DNA of 9,253 bases from JAAXHE01 sp964551635 (GTDB lineage Bacteria; Latescibacterota; UBA2968; GCA-2709665), in assembly GCA_964551635.1 (NCBI GenBank), contig CAZKDZ010000138.1:1-9253 (forward strand), given 5' to 3'. The notes beneath the pieces were generated by a model. That model worked only from the letters and a program-made list of their open reading frames with translations. It ran no database searches and had not been told where the DNA came from. The position numbers and the translations under genes are program-made. Below, piece by piece: positions 1 through 6,382 of this stretch (position 1 is the stretch's first letter; the number at the start of each line of letters is the position of its first letter).

Positions 1-250
1 TGAAGCGACCAAAAGGAACCAAAAGTCGCCGCTGGGCGCGGGGCCTGCCAGATGCATGGCGCGAATAACCTAACTGGAAGTACCAGATCCTCTGGCCTGC
101 CAACCTAGGAAAAAAGCCAATCCCCGGTGCTGAACGGAACAACGCGCCCTGCTCTGGAAGTGCTCGCGAGAGACTTCGCGCTCGATGACAGAATGACGTT
201 TTGAAAGCGAGCGATGTGGCCTGTCAGGAAGGGGTCAGGGGGTAGGTCAC
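1..250. other. Non-coding stretch at left edge
   Basis: I see no gene here. Frames open at the left edge close within about 25 codons and look like translated repeat text. The first 30 bases contain gcgac and gtcgc (5-9 and 25-29) flanking an A-rich ccaaaaggaaccaaaag core, a small imperfect palindrome. The word ggcctgcca occurs at 42-50 and again near 93-101. The stretch lies beyond the terminator of the symporter gene and resembles the repeat-rich intergenic DNA at 8043-8865. Confidence 0.6.
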
Positions 251-257
251 GCACGAG

Positions 258-295
258 AAAAAAGAGGGGCGCTGCGGTTTTGCAGCGCCCCTCTT
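258..295 (-). terminator. Rho-independent terminator of the AGCS symporter gene
   Basis: A perfect 13-bp inverted repeat (agaggggcgctgc at 263-275 and its complement at 282-294) encloses a 6-base loop. Read on the minus strand, the stem is followed directly by six T residues (complement of 258-263). It begins about 18 bases past the symporter stop codon. The opposite side is also pyrimidine-rich (tcttcttt), so weak bidirectional action is possible. Confidence 0.93.
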
Positions 296-312
296 CTTTA
301 GGCTGTAACCGT

Positions 313-1878
313 TTACTTGTACACTTTCATCTGCCCGGATTTCAGCCGGCCCCAGTACTCGTTCAGGGTCGCCTTGATCTGCGGGCTGAGGATCACGCCG
401 CCGATGATGTTCGGGAAAGCCATTCCGAGGATCATCATGTCGGTGAAGTTGAGTACGTTGGTCAGGGCGGTTACCGCGCCGAGGAAGACAAATGCGACGA
501 AGATGACGCGGAAGACGAGAATGGTGCCCGTGCCGAAGAGATACTCCCATGCCCGCTCACCGTAATAGGACCAGGAGATCATGGTGGAATAGGCGAACAG
601 GACGACTGCAATGGCGAGTACGTGCCTGGCGCCCGGGATGAAGGTCTCGAATGCCGCGGCCGTCATCGCGGCGCCGACCGGCTGTCCCTGCTGGGCCTGG
701 CCCAGGAACTGGGGATCCGCGTAGACACCCGTGATGAGGCAGACGAGCCCCGTCATCAGACAGATGATGATCGTGTCAATGAACGGCCCGATCATCGCGA
801 CCATGCCCTCCCGGGCGGGTTCGTCTGTTCTGGCTGCAGCGTGTGCGAATGCCGCGGATCCGAGGCCCGCTTCGTTGGAAAAAGCGGCGCGTCGGATGCC
901 GGTTACCAGCACGCCGACGAATCCGCCGTAGAGCGCATGGGGCGAAAAGGCCTGGCTGAAGATGGTGATCAGCATTTCAGGTATGCGCGTAAAGTTGGCA
1001 AGGATGATCAGAAGGCAGGTGGCGACGTACAGGAGGCACATGGTTGGCACGACGCGGGAGGTAACGCGCCCGATTCGCCTGATACCGCCGATGATTACGA
1101 CGGCGACCATGGCGGCGAGTACGATGCCGACCAGCCAGTTGTACTCCTTGAAGACCGGCGAAACGGTGCCCAGTATTTCCAGCGTCTGATTGGCCTGGAA
1201 CATATTGCCGCCGCCCAGGCTTCCCCCCACGGTCAGAAAGGCGAACATGACCGCCAGAGTGCGTCCGAATGCCCCCATGCCTTTTGACTTGAGGCCGTTC
1301 TCAAGGTAATACATGGGTCCGCCCGAGACGTGGCCGTCGGGGTGTATTTTCCTGTACATGACTGCCAGGGTGCAGGAGGCGAGCTTGGAGGACATGCCGA
1401 AGACCGCGGTGACGAGCATCCAGAAAATCGCGCCCGGCCCGCCGAGACTTACGGCGATGGCGACTCCGGCGATGTTTCCGAGCCCGACCGTGGCTGAGAG
1501 CGCGCTGGTGAGGGCCTGGAAATGCGAAATTTCCCCGGGATCGTCCGGATTGTCGTAGCGGCCGCGGATGACGTCGATGGAATGGCGGATTCCCTTCAGG
1601 GAAATCCAGCCGAAGAAAAAGGAATAATAGATGCCGCCCAGTAGAAGCACCACGACGATAAGTGGAATCCCGGTGCCGAACGATGCGAAGAGGACCGCCG
1701 CCAGAAGTTCGACCGTGTTTCCGAAGAGCATGTCCAGGTCGGCAAGGTTGGACTGTATCCAACTGTTTGCCGAATCACCGGTGGCGGCTTCCCCTGCGCA
1801 GACCATGACGGGAAAGACCAGCCCCAGGAGCAGGATCGAACTGAGAGTGACAACGGACCGGCAATTGACTCTTTGCAT
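313..1878 (-). CDS. Sodium:alanine/glycine symporter, AGCS family
   Basis: Multi-pass inner-membrane protein that would couple uptake of alanine, glycine or a similar small amino acid to Na+ entry. Visible family hallmarks are the GLGNIAGV segment (residues about 132-139), followed by SLGGPGAIFWM, the SGGPMYYLENGL loop, and FSNEAGLGSA (about 333-342) with its trailing AHAAARTDEP. Length is 521 aa from the chosen start, slightly longer than many AGCS members because of a hydrophobic, signal-like N-terminus ending near VCAGEA. I chose the ATG at 1878 because AAGGAAGG (1884-1891) lies 5 bases upstream; the ATG at 1896 (6 more residues) has no evident ribosome site. The gene lies downstream of the ThDP/PIG-L pair on the same strand but across 358 bp, so it may have its own promoter. 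It ends in a strong terminator. The family is secure; the exact substrate is not. Confidence 0.95.
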   Translation of the reverse strand: MQRVNCRSVVTLSSILLLGLVFPVMVCAGEAATGDSANSWIQSNLADLDMLFGNTVELLAAVLFASFGTGIPLIVVVLLLGGIYYSFFFGWISLKGIRHSIDVIRGRYDNPDDPGEISHFQALTSALSATVGLGNIAGVAIAVSLGGPGAIFWMLVTAVFGMSSKLASCTLAVMYRKIHPDGHVSGGPMYYLENGLKSKGMGAFGRTLAVMFAFLTVGGSLGGGNMFQANQTLEILGTVSPVFKEYNWLVGIVLAAMVAVVIIGGIRRIGRVTSRVVPTMCLLYVATCLLIILANFTRIPEMLITIFSQAFSPHALYGGFVGVLVTGIRRAAFSNEAGLGSAAFAHAAARTDEPAREGMVAMIGPFIDTIIICLMTGLVCLITGVYADPQFLGQAQQGQPVGAAMTAAAFETFIPGARHVLAIAVVLFAYSTMISWSYYGERAWEYLFGTGTILVFRVIFVAFVFLGAVTALTNVLNFTDMMILGMAFPNIIGGVILSPQIKATLNEYWGRLKSGQMKVYK

Positions 1879-1883
1879 AGAGA

Positions 1884-1891
1884 CCTTCCTT
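1884..1891 (-). promoter_or_regulatory. Shine-Dalgarno site deciding the symporter start
   Basis: On the minus strand this reads AAGGAAGG, 5 bases before the ATG at 1878. The upstream in-frame ATG at 1896 would place this site inside the coding region, and the bases before that ATG (catcccacaacccg) show no purine-rich site. Confidence 0.7.
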
Positions 1892-1917
1892 GCCATCGGG
1901 TTGTGGGATGCTCAAGT

Positions 1918-2229
1918 GTTAATATGGATTCGTAAGTGTTCGTGGTCGTCAATTCGAATATGTGGAATCCCGCGGGCACAGGCAACAGCAATCCCGCGCG
2001 CCCGGCCCGCTCGAACAACCGGCGCTTTTCCTAACCTCAATTCCGCAAAAACAGCAAAGCGACACCTCGACGAATCTTTCCCTAACGGGCAGAAATAGTC
2101 GTAAGGAAGAGGATTTTTCCGGTTAACGTCCAGTGACCAGGTTTATCCTGGTAATCCGCCTTCTAATCGCCTTGATCAACTTGCATATTTCGAACTAACG
2201 TTCACGAAAACATACGAATCCTGGTTAAC
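1918..2229. mobile_element. 312-bp inverted-repeat element (MITE-like) filling the intergenic gap
   Basis: The left end (1918-1962) and the reverse complement of the right end (2184-2229) align over about 45 bases with one gap and roughly 36 identities. Both start GTTAA, share GGATTCGTA near the outer end and TTCGAA plus TATG near the inner end. No such pairing appears by chance in this window's genes. The interior of about 220 bases has no ORF of note; it contains a short accagg/cctggt hairpin (2137-2153) and another ggttaacg (2121-2128). The ends stop 8 bases from the PIG-L stop codon and about 40 bases from the symporter start. I see no clear target-site duplication, except that TTAA itself sits just inside both ends. 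A non-autonomous transposon remnant is the simplest reading; a regulatory dyad is the alternative. Confidence 0.5.
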
Positions 2230-2236
2230 GATCGGC

Positions 2237-3118
2237 TCATTCGCGCCGCCGTTGAACCTCTTCCTGCTTGGGGCTTCCGCGGGTGATCCGGCGCAGCCGC
2301 TCCTCGTGCGAACTCCCGGCGAGCAGGAGATTCTCCTTCGTGACGGACAGATGCCGCGAGATTTCCCGGTACCCGCGGATGAAGGTCTCGGCGTAGCCGG
2401 TGCCGGCCTTCCATCCCTGAAATCCCGCACTGGACTCGATCCGCTTTATTGCGAACTCCGCCGTATGCCCCTGGGATTCGAATATTTCCTCTGCTTTGAT
2501 CCGTTTCTCAACCTGATCGGAGATATCGATACAGACGTCAACCTCGTGGAACCCGTAGTCGATGCCCGTATAGTAGATGGCGGCCACTCTGTGAGGCGCG
2601 CGGCCAAGTTTTGTGTCCGGGATGGACGCGTGGTTGAGGGCTTTCTGGACGGCGATGCCGGCTGCGGTATGGTCGTTCACCCACGCGTAGTGAAAGCGGC
2701 GGTCGGGAAGGGTGTAGGGCGCGTGGGTCAGGATCATTTGAGGGCGGACGGCGTAAAGGATATCGGCCAGTGCCGACACCACGTCTTCGGTGACCTCGAG
2801 GGGATGATCGGAGAACGGCAGCACGGTAACGTCGATGATGCCGAACACAGCGCATGCCTTTGCAAATTCCTCTGTCTTGCGTTTTGCGTAGTCCTCCTGA
2901 GATCCGTGAATGACGTTCCTGTCCCGCCGGTCGGACGGCTTGCGCAGTTCGTCCGCCAGTTCTTCGTTATGGGTGCGCTGTCCTCCGGTGATCGCCACCA
3001 CGGAGACGCTGTCGCCGCGATCGACGTGGTGGGCGCAGGTGCCCCCCATGTGGCAGACATCGTGCGGATGGGCCACCACGACCAGGATCTTGAGGCTCTC
3101 ATCTCCAGCAGGCGGCAT
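2237..3118 (-). CDS. PIG-L/LmbE-family deacetylase-fold protein with AHPHD motif
   Basis: A 293-aa protein of the metal-dependent PIG-L (LmbE) superfamily, whose members mostly remove acetyl groups from N-acetyl-glucosaminyl compounds; some do other hydrolytic or hydration chemistry. The N-terminal strand ILVVVAHPHD (residues 11-20), then GGT, GD and an HNEEL segment, follow the family plan, and WVNDHTAAG (146-154) supplies the expected downstream metal-binding His. The usual HPDD is HPHD, so the position of the general-base Asp is His while the metal-binding Asp is kept. GYAETFIRGY (241-250) is a typical C-terminal family segment. The reading frame stays open upstream to 3757, but that part is a shadow of the ThDP gene. 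The ATG at 3118 follows GGAAGGG (3131-3137) at a rather long 12 bases and comes 23 bp after the ThDP stop. Family sure; substrate unknown. Confidence 0.88.
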   Translation of the reverse strand: MPPAGDESLKILVVVAHPHDVCHMGGTCAHHVDRGDSVSVVAITGGQRTHNEELADELRKPSDRRDRNVIHGSQEDYAKRKTEEFAKACAVFGIIDVTVLPFSDHPLEVTEDVVSALADILYAVRPQMILTHAPYTLPDRRFHYAWVNDHTAAGIAVQKALNHASIPDTKLGRAPHRVAAIYYTGIDYGFHEVDVCIDISDQVEKRIKAEEIFESQGHTAEFAIKRIESSAGFQGWKAGTGYAETFIRGYREISRHLSVTKENLLLAGSSHEERLRRITRGSPKQEEVQRRRE

Positions 3119-3141
3119 GATGGGTTTGTTCCCTTCCGGAT

Positions 3142-4818
3142 TCAGGCCGGCGGCGACCACGCCGGCGGCGCGATGCCCTCGATATGGGTCTTGACGTCGA
3201 TCACGGCCGGTTTCCCGGATGTAATCGCCTCGTCGAGCGCGCTCCCGAACGCTTCCGCCCTTCGTACCGTGATGCCCACGCAGCCCATCGATTCCGCCAT
3301 TCTGGCGAAGTCGCCGTCTGTCATATGCCAGAGCTCGTCGGACCCCGGTTCCGGGCCTCCGTAGATATCTTCGTTGAGTCCCTTCTCCTGGTTGAGGGAG
3401 CGGTTGTTGTTGACCACGACGACAACAGGGATGTCGTTTCGAACGGCAGTGTCCAGTTCCGTAACGTGATACCAGATGCCGCCGTCGCCGGTGAAGCATA
3501 CAACCGGGCGCTCCGGAGCGGCGCACCGGGCGCCGACTGCCGCGGGAATGCCCCAGCCGAGGGATCCGGAACATCTGATATAGGACTGACCCGGATGGAT
3601 GAGATCGATCAGGGTTCCGGTCCAGATTCCGGAGTGGCCGGTATCGGAAACGAGGATGGCGTCGGAGGGAAGATGCCTTGTCAGTTCGCTGCACAGGCGC
3701 TCGGGGCGAATGGGGACCTCGTCCGAATTGACGTACGGGGCCACGCTCTCCCGCCACCGGGACGTGAGTCTCCGGACGCGTGCCGTCCAGGCGTCGCGCG
3801 TGACGGACGCCGGCGCGGCATCGATCAGCCTGGAAAGCCCGGCCTTCGCGTCGGCCTGAATTCCAAGGCGGATCGGATAGGAGCGTCCGATTTCGGACGG
3901 GTTGATGTCAAGTTGAATGACATGGGTGCCTGCCGGAGGAACGGTCCAGTCGTTCGTGACCTGACCGCCGGTATGGCTTCCAACGAAGAAGACCAGGTCC
4001 GCCTCGCAGACGGCGCGGTTTGCGCATTCCCTGGAATACAATCCGCAGACGCCCACGGCCAGGGGATGGTCGTATGGAAAGCCTTCCTTGGCGTTCAATG
4101 ATGTTGCCACCGGAATGGAGAGCTTTTCCGCGAACGCCCGCAGCGCTGCGCCGGCTTCGGAGGAGACGATCCCGCCGCCGGCGACGATTATCGGGCGTTC
4201 GGCGGCGGCCAGCAGATCGATCGCCTTGCGGACGGCCTCCGGGTCGGGTTCGGGCCGGAAGGGAGGCAGTTGGGAGAAGGGCTCTTCGGTCACCACGTCC
4301 AGATCGGCTTCGGCGTTCGCCACCACGTCTCCGATGAATCCCGCCATGTCTAGATGAACGGGCCCGGGCGTTGCCGTGGTGGCTTCCCGGAAGGCCTGCC
4401 TCAGGAAATAGGGAAGTTGCTCGGGCCGGTCCACCAGAACGTTGTATTTGGTAACCGCGTCGAACGGCGCTACGTGGTCCACTTCCTGATAGGCGTGCCG
4501 GTGCCGGTTGATCTGTGTCTGACGGCCGGTGATTGCGATAACGGGAGAACACGCGAGATACGCGTCCTGAAGCCCGGCGGCGAGGTTTGCGGCCCCTACG
4601 GATTGCGCCATGCAGATGCCGGCGCCACGGCGCACCCGCGCATAGGCGTCGGCCATATAGGCCGCGCTTTTCTCGCCATGGGTCATGATGCGCCGGATTC
4701 CCAGCCGTTCCATTTCCATCAGGGCACGGGGGGCGATCACGGGCATGAAGAACACGTGGGTGATCCCGTATCCGTGGACCGTCTCGGCGATGAACCGGCC
4801 GCCGGTCAGGCGGGGCAT
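3142..4818 (-). CDS. ThDP-dependent acetolactate-synthase-like enzyme
   Basis: A 558-aa enzyme of the acetolactate synthase/pyruvate oxidase/benzoylformate decarboxylase superfamily, using thiamine diphosphate to cleave or join a 2-oxoacid C-C bond in the cytoplasm. The N-terminal Pyr domain carries the cofactor-activating Glu in HGEKSAAYMADAYAR (Glu about 49). A central Rossmann-like domain spans about 193-335 (IIVAGGGIVSS, VIQLDINPSEIG). The C-terminal PP domain has the ThDP/Mg motif GDGG (444-447) through NNN (470-472). The N-terminal F-G-x-P-G seen in biosynthetic acetolactate synthases is replaced by FFMPVIAP, and no small regulatory subunit gene is nearby, so branched-chain amino-acid synthesis is unlikely. 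I start at the ATG at 4818, with AGGAG (4826-4830) 7 bases upstream; the longer frame to 5016 reads through a dispersed repeat and gives low-complexity text. Probably co-transcribed with the PIG-L gene. Confidence 0.9.
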   Translation of the reverse strand: MPRLTGGRFIAETVHGYGITHVFFMPVIAPRALMEMERLGIRRIMTHGEKSAAYMADAYARVRRGAGICMAQSVGAANLAAGLQDAYLACSPVIAITGRQTQINRHRHAYQEVDHVAPFDAVTKYNVLVDRPEQLPYFLRQAFREATTATPGPVHLDMAGFIGDVVANAEADLDVVTEEPFSQLPPFRPEPDPEAVRKAIDLLAAAERPIIVAGGGIVSSEAGAALRAFAEKLSIPVATSLNAKEGFPYDHPLAVGVCGLYSRECANRAVCEADLVFFVGSHTGGQVTNDWTVPPAGTHVIQLDINPSEIGRSYPIRLGIQADAKAGLSRLIDAAPASVTRDAWTARVRRLTSRWRESVAPYVNSDEVPIRPERLCSELTRHLPSDAILVSDTGHSGIWTGTLIDLIHPGQSYIRCSGSLGWGIPAAVGARCAAPERPVVCFTGDGGIWYHVTELDTAVRNDIPVVVVVNNNRSLNQEKGLNEDIYGGPEPGSDELWHMTDGDFARMAESMGCVGITVRRAEAFGSALDEAITSGKPAVIDVKTHIEGIAPPAWSPPA

Positions 4819-4821
4819 AAA

Positions 4822-4830
4822 TCCTCTCCT
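4822..4830 (-). promoter_or_regulatory. Shine-Dalgarno site deciding the ThDP enzyme start
   Basis: The minus strand reads AGGAGAGGA ending just before TTT-ATG at 4818, with AGGAG 7 bases from the start codon. This places the start inside the longer open frame and removes 66 residues encoded by repeat DNA. Confidence 0.8.
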
Positions 4831-4845
4831 CTGCTGGTGAAGGTG

Positions 4846-4919
4846 CTTCGATAAGCTCAGGTACCAGCGCGTCAGCCCTGAGCCGCTCCCTGAGCCTGCG
4901 GTCCCTGAGCTTGTCGAAG
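4846..4919. repeat. Dispersed inverted repeat of the cttcgacaagctcagg type
   Basis: Arms cttcgataagctcagg (4846-4861) and cctgagcttgtcgaag (4904-4919) are complementary at 15 of 16 positions. The 42-base spacer contains further cctgag words. A related tttcgacacgctca follows at about 4986-5000. I recognise this text from the intergenic DNA of many environmental bacteria. It lies in the 5' leader of the ThDP gene, 28 bases or more upstream of its start, and could form a hairpin there. Confidence 0.75.
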
Positions 4920-5094
4920 GGCCGAAGGGTCGGCGAAGGGATGTCGATTGGCCCTTTTCGGATAGCGAAACGGGGGCATTTCGACATTTCGACACGCTCA
5001 ACGCAAGCATGCTCAATGACCACGTTTCAGCGAGACGGAATGAACGTAGAGAGAACGGTTAGATACTTTTGGGACAGTATACTAAGCCCTTGTC

Positions 5095-5124
5095 AGCCGC
5101 AGCCAGAGAGAATCGGCTGCGGCT
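5095..5124. repeat. 10-bp stem-loop in the divergent intergenic region
   Basis: agccgcagcc (5095-5104) and ggctgcggct (5115-5124) are perfect complements around a 10-base loop. No T tract follows on either strand, so it is not a standard terminator. It could be an operator-like dyad or a leader hairpin for either operon. Confidence 0.5.
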
Positions 5125-5321
5125 TAGGGACCTGTGGAATTCACTGGCCGAGATCGAAAGGCCCGCGAAAGGAAATCTAAGCCGTACCGATTGAATTTGA
5201 AAGTGAAAACGGCACGGGCAGGGCACATTGGGACGGGCGAGCGCTTCTCCCCTGCGCCGGCTTTTTCCCGTTTCCCCGGGTTTCCCGTCTCTTTCCCTGG
5301 CGCTGAAGCGGGTGTTTCCAC

Positions 5322-5350
5322 TTGACTTTTCATTGTACGTGGGAGATAAT
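5322..5350 (+). promoter_or_regulatory. Sigma-70-type promoter of the TauE operon
   Basis: TTGACT (5322-5327) and GATAAT (5345-5350) are separated by exactly 17 bases, each one mismatch from consensus. Transcription would start near 5357, giving a leader of about 33 bases before the TTG start at 5390. This rules out longer starts for the TauE protein within the frame open from 5228. Confidence 0.8.
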
Positions 5351-5378
5351 GAAAGCTGGTGTGTACGGCGCAAATTTC

Positions 5379-5384
5379 AGGAGG
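5379..5384 (+). promoter_or_regulatory. Consensus Shine-Dalgarno before a TTG start codon
   Basis: AGGAGG lies 5 bases upstream of TTG at 5390-5392, in frame with the TauE protein. No ATG or GTG in this frame lies between the promoter and the first membrane segment at a usable distance from a ribosome site. Confidence 0.8.
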
Positions 5385-5389
5385 CCGGT

Positions 5390-6382
5390 TTGGATTTCTC
5401 TCTGTATCTGCCCATCGCGGGCACGAGCGTCAACCTGTGGTTGCTGCTCATGCTGGGCGCCGGCGTCGGGCTGCTTTCGGGTTTGTTCGGCGTGGGCGGC
5501 GGGTTTCTGCTGACGCCTCTGTTGATCATGATCGGGATACCTCCCACGATTGCAGCGGCATCCGATGCCAATCAGATCGTGGCGGCTTCGGCATCCGGGG
5601 TCTATGCCCACTGGAGGTTGAAAAACGTCGATCTTCGGATGGCCTTCTTGTTGATCGTCGGGGGGTTCGCCGGCGGCACTGCCGGCGTGCAGCTCATCAA
5701 GGTGTTGCGTGCCGTCGGCAGCGCGGACCTCGCGATACAGATCAGCTACGTCTTCATGCTGGCGACTGTGGGCGGCATCATGTTCGTGGACGGGCTTCTG
5801 GGGCTTCGCGCGGAAACGGTCGTCAGGGATGGGGACCGTGCGAGGCGGGAATTGCGGATAACCTGGGCGGAGCGACCGCTGGCCTGGGTGAACAAGATAG
5901 GTGGTATGGCGTCATGGTTCGTCCGGCTCTACCGTGCGCTGCCGTGGAAAACCCGGTTTGAGACGGCCGGAACCACGATGTCCTTGCTCGTTCCGTTGGG
6001 GCTGGGAATTCTGGTGGGCATGCTCGCCGCGATTATGGGCGTGGGCGGCGGCTTCATCATGGTGCCGACCATGTTGTACCTGCTGAAGATGCCCATGCCC
6101 GTCGTGGTGGGAACCAGTCTGTTGCAGGTGATGTTTACGTGCATCAATGTCACCCTGATGCACGCCTATACCAACCATACAGTGGATTTCGTGCTGGCGT
6201 TAATGCTGCTTGCAGGGTCCACGTTGGGGACACAGGCGGGCGTCCGGATCGGCAGACGCCTGGGGGCGGAGCAGTTCAAGATGCTCCTCGCCGCAATTGT
6301 GCTCCTGGTGATGGGAAAGATGCTGTCGGATCTGCTGTCGGCGCCGGCTATACTGCTTGCAGACTGGGGAGGGCGCGCATGA
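5390..6382 (+). CDS. TauE/SafE-family anion exporter (membrane protein)
   Basis: A 330-aa polytopic inner-membrane protein of the TauE/SafE (DUF81) family, whose members export sulfite, sulfoacetate or other small organic anions. The fold is an inverted duplication and both halves show the diagnostic motif: GLFGVGGGFLLTPLL in the first half (Gly-Val-Gly-Gly-Gly about 34-38) and MGVGGGFIMVPTML in the second (about 217-221). A charged cytoplasmic linker of roughly 50 residues (about 140-190) separates them. The C-terminal part GTQAGVRIGRRL is also typical. Translation starts at TTG 5390, behind AGGAGG and downstream of a good promoter. Its stop codon overlaps the next ATG (ATGA, 6379-6382), showing translational coupling with the TIGR02186-like gene, a partner seen beside TauE/SafE genes elsewhere. 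The substrate cannot be read from sequence. Confidence 0.92.
   Translation: MDFSLYLPIAGTSVNLWLLLMLGAGVGLLSGLFGVGGGFLLTPLLIMIGIPPTIAAASDANQIVAASASGVYAHWRLKNVDLRMAFLLIVGGFAGGTAGVQLIKVLRAVGSADLAIQISYVFMLATVGGIMFVDGLLGLRAETVVRDGDRARRELRITWAERPLAWVNKIGGMASWFVRLYRALPWKTRFETAGTTMSLLVPLGLGILVGMLAAIMGVGGGFIMVPTMLYLLKMPMPVVVGTSLLQVMFTCINVTLMHAYTNHTVDFVLALMLLAGSTLGTQAGVRIGRRLGAEQFKMLLAAIVLLVMGKMLSDLLSAPAILLADWGGRA

Larger units (their letters stand above)
4819..5389. other. Divergent intergenic region between the ThDP and TauE operons
   Basis: This 571-bp region holds, from left to right: the ThDP ribosome site (4822-4830), a dispersed inverted repeat (4846-4919) with related words to about 5003, an AGTATACT palindrome (5076-5083), a 10-bp stem-loop (5095-5124) and the TauE promoter (5322-5350). 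TATACT read on the minus strand (5083-5078) could be a -10 element for the ThDP operon, but I find no matching -35 box at the right distance. The reading frames across this region give repetitive or unrecognisable proteins. Confidence 0.6.

Noticed and set aside
214..1287. 357-codon plus-strand frame antisense to the symporter
   Set aside because: It is rich in Asp, Glu, Gly, His and Arg with no domain or ribosome site, and it mirrors the strong codon bias of the real minus-strand gene.
1918..1955. TTGACG (minus strand, near 1950) with TATTAA as a symporter promoter
   Set aside because: The spacing is about 20-22 bases rather than 16-18, so I do not list it as a promoter.
2137..2153. accagg-tttat-cctggt hairpin as a terminator for the ThDP/PIG-L operon
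   Set aside because: The stem is only 6 bp and no T tract follows on the minus strand.
3119..3757. N-terminal 213 codons extending the PIG-L frame
   Set aside because: The stretch lies wholly inside the ThDP gene in another frame, is Arg/Pro/Gly-rich, and the family fold begins just after the ATG at 3118.
2252..4101. Long plus-strand frames of 370 and 305 codons opposite the PIG-L and ThDP genes
   Set aside because: They show no recognisable domains and are explained as antisense shadows of two confidently identified genes.
3908..5023. 371-codon minus-strand frame overlapping the ThDP gene
   Set aside because: Arg/His/Pro-rich text with repeat-derived beginning; the ThDP frame has all catalytic motifs.
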